A DNA stretch of 6,896 bases from assembly GCA_002453315.1 (NCBI GenBank), contig DKGO01000185.1:1308-8203 (forward strand). Reading direction: 5' to 3'. The translations under genes were made by a program, and so were the position numbers. Shown one piece after another: positions 5,796 through 6,896 of the stretch (position 1 is its first letter; each line of letters begins with the position of its first letter). The notes beneath the pieces were generated by a model. The model did no database searches. It was not told where the DNA came from and saw only the letters and a list, made by a program, of their open reading frames with translations. The DNA is from Caryophanales bacterium UBA6768. GTDB lineage: Bacteria; Bacillota; Bacilli; Bacillales_D; Amphibacillaceae.

Positions 5796-6791
5796 TTATT
5801 TCGTAGAGTCTCTTTCGAGTAATCGGTGGGGTAAAACTACCGTCGTTTCATCTACTTCCTCTTTATTCATGAATTTAGTTAATAAACGCATCGCAACAGC
5901 ACCAATATCGTACATTGGTTGTACAACAGTAGATAAAGTTGGTCGTACCATCATTGCAATCCTTGTATTATTAAAACCGAACACTTCCATATCGTCGGGT
6001 ACATGTAAACCACCATCTTGAGCACCATGAATGACACCGACCGCCATTTCATCTGTCGTAACAAATACCGAGCCCGGTGCATCTGACCGACTTAACAACT
6101 GTTGAGCAGCAACAATCCCACCATTATAAGTACAATCGTGGTATAAAATAAGCGATTCATCAACTTCAATTGATGCATCTTTTAAAGCTTGTATATATCC
6201 TTCAAATTTAAGACCATTCGATTGAATATGCTCTCCACTTGTAATCAGTGCAGGCTGCATATCATATTTTGCAATAAAATGATTTGTTACTTCATATGCC
6301 GCCTTATAATAATCAATATTAACGGAAGGTAGCTTATTCGAACTATCATTTGTTGCTGCTAAAACAACAGGCGCGTTTGCAGTCGAAAATTGATGGATAT
6401 GTTCTTCCGTAATTTCGCCACCCATAAATACGATACCATCAACTTGCTTTTCCAACATCGTGTTAATTAAATGAATTTCTTTATCTTTTTTCTGATCGGA
6501 ATTACTTAATATTATGTTATATTTATACATCGTTGCAATATCTTCAATACCTCTTGCTAATTCAGAGAAAAAAATACTCGATATATCTGGTATAATTGCC
6601 CCGACTGTTGTCGTTTTTTTACTCGCTAACCCCCTTGCTACTGCATTAGGTCGGTAACCTAAACGTTCAATTGTAGCAAGTACTTTTTTACGTGTTGTTG
6701 GTTTTACATTTGGATTTCCATTCACAACTCTAGAAACCGTTGCCATTGAGACATTCGCTTCTCTGGCTACATCATAAATTGTTATACTCAT
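5796..6791 (-). CDS. ccpA: Catabolite control protein A (LacI/GalR family regulator)
   Basis: Global regulator of carbon metabolism; with HPr-Ser46-P it binds cre sites to repress or activate catabolic genes. The product is 331 residues, against about 334 in B. subtilis. The helix-turn-helix ([20 protein letters not shown], 3-22), [14 protein letters not shown] and the hinge helix [11 protein letters not shown] (54-64) are almost identical to Bacillus CcpA, as is [20 protein letters not shown]. The C-terminal [24 protein letters not shown] region (281-304), part of the HPr-binding core, is also conserved. The middle (about 135-235) has diverged. The usual GFD motif reads GFN (Asn274). The start is the ATG at 6791, 6 bases after AAGGAGG; the ATG at 6797 touches the binding site and is unlikely. 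No clear cre site is visible nearby. Confidence 0.96.
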   Translation of the reverse strand: MSITIYDVAREANVSMATVSRVVNGNPNVKPTTRKKVLATIERLGYRPNAVARGLASKKTTTVGAIIPDISSIFFSELARGIEDIATMYKYNIILSNSDQKKDKEIHLINTMLEKQVDGIVFMGGEITEEHIHQFSTANAPVVLAATNDSSNKLPSVNIDYYKAAYEVTNHFIAKYDMQPALITSGEHIQSNGLKFEGYIQALKDASIEVDESLILYHDCTYNGGIVAAQQLLSRSDAPGSVFVTTDEMAVGVIHGAQDGGLHVPDDMEVFGFNNTRIAMMVRPTLSTVVQPMYDIGAVAMRLLTKFMNKEEVDETTVVLPHRLLERDSTK

Positions 6792-6797
6792 CGTCAT

Positions 6798-6804
6798 CCT
6801 CCTT
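6798..6804 (-). promoter_or_regulatory. Ribosome binding site deciding the ccpA start
   Basis: AAGGAGG on the minus strand runs straight into ATGACGATG. The first ATG leaves no spacer, whereas the second (6791) is 6 bases away, so the protein should begin MSITIYD, as in other CcpA proteins. Confidence 0.8.
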
Positions 6805-6822
6805 CAACCTGTCTTAAATACA

Positions 6823-6851
6823 ATCATACTCTAGCTACAAAAAAAATACAA
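6823..6851 (-). promoter_or_regulatory. Probable ccpA promoter
   Basis: TTGTAT (6846-6851), a 17-base spacer and TATGAT (6823-6828) on the minus strand. The -10 differs from consensus by one base and the -35 is weak. The start would be near 6815, giving a leader of about 25 bases. It begins inside the T-rich tail of the upstream hairpin. Confidence 0.5.
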
Positions 6852-6855
6852 AAAA

Positions 6856-6887
6856 TATACAGCTATAAACTGTATAATAGCTGTATA
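6856..6887 (-). terminator. Terminator-like hairpin upstream of ccpA
   Basis: TATACAGCTAT (6856-6866) and ATAGCTGTATA (6877-6887) are perfect 11-base inverted arms with a 10-base loop, followed on the minus strand by TTTTTTG and a second T-run. It would end a leftward gene lying to the right of the window (aroA in B. subtilis; not visible here). The loop holds a third CTGTATA, so the same DNA could also be an operator. Confidence 0.65.
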
Positions 6888-6896
6888 CTTGAGCAT

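Noticed and set aside
5530..6896. Search for cre sites (CcpA operators) suggesting autoregulation
   Set aside because: No sequence close to the TGNAANCGNNNNCA pattern was found in the intergenic parts by eye.
1..6896. CRISPR arrays, insertion sequences, tRNA genes, phage or defence genes
   Set aside because: No regular spaced repeats, transposase-like proteins, tRNA cloverleaf or defence-type domains are visible; the genes are ordinary chromosomal ones.

Overview
The window reads as chromosomal DNA from a low-GC, motile, Gram-positive bacterium of the family Bacillaceae. The clues are strong AGGAGG-type ribosome binding sites, a tyrosine T-box leader, a CcpA very close to the Bacillus protein, and a MotP/MotS stator pair directly behind ccpA. 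The AT-richness and the MotPS-type stator would suit a salt- or alkali-adapted genus, but that is inference and I cannot name a species.

Layout: (1) 1-511, minus strand: the first 35 codons of tyrS, preceded by a full T-box leader (specifier UAC, T-box, terminator) and its promoter. An extra hairpin lies between the T-box terminator and the tyrS ribosome binding site. (2) 512-727: divergent intergenic region with an extended -10 promoter for the next gene. (3) 728-3679, plus strand: a 983-residue class A penicillin-binding protein with transglycosylase, transpeptidase and fibronectin type III-like domains and an Asn/Asp-rich tail. (4) 3680-3926: convergent gap with a nested structure that can terminate both strands. 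(5) 3927-5529, minus strand: motS and motP, overlapping by 11 bases. (6) 5530-5795: ccpA-motP intergenic region with two perfect stem-loops. (7) 5796-6791, minus strand: ccpA, with a promoter and, at the window edge, a terminator-like hairpin from an upstream gene.

Function: tyrS charges tRNA-Tyr, and its leader senses uncharged tRNA-Tyr. The penicillin-binding protein polymerises and cross-links peptidoglycan. ccpA encodes the global carbon catabolite regulator. MotP and MotS form an ion-driven flagellar stator, probably sodium-coupled. ccpA, motP and motS probably form one transcription unit, as in B. subtilis, with the intergenic stem-loops setting how much ccpA transcription reaches motPS.

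I see no new defence or mobile system. The points most worth a second look are the interlocked two-way terminator, the ccpA-motP stem-loops, the extra hairpin behind the tyrS T-box, the Asn in the GFD motif of CcpA, and the apparent lack of acsA/acuABC between tyrS and motPS.
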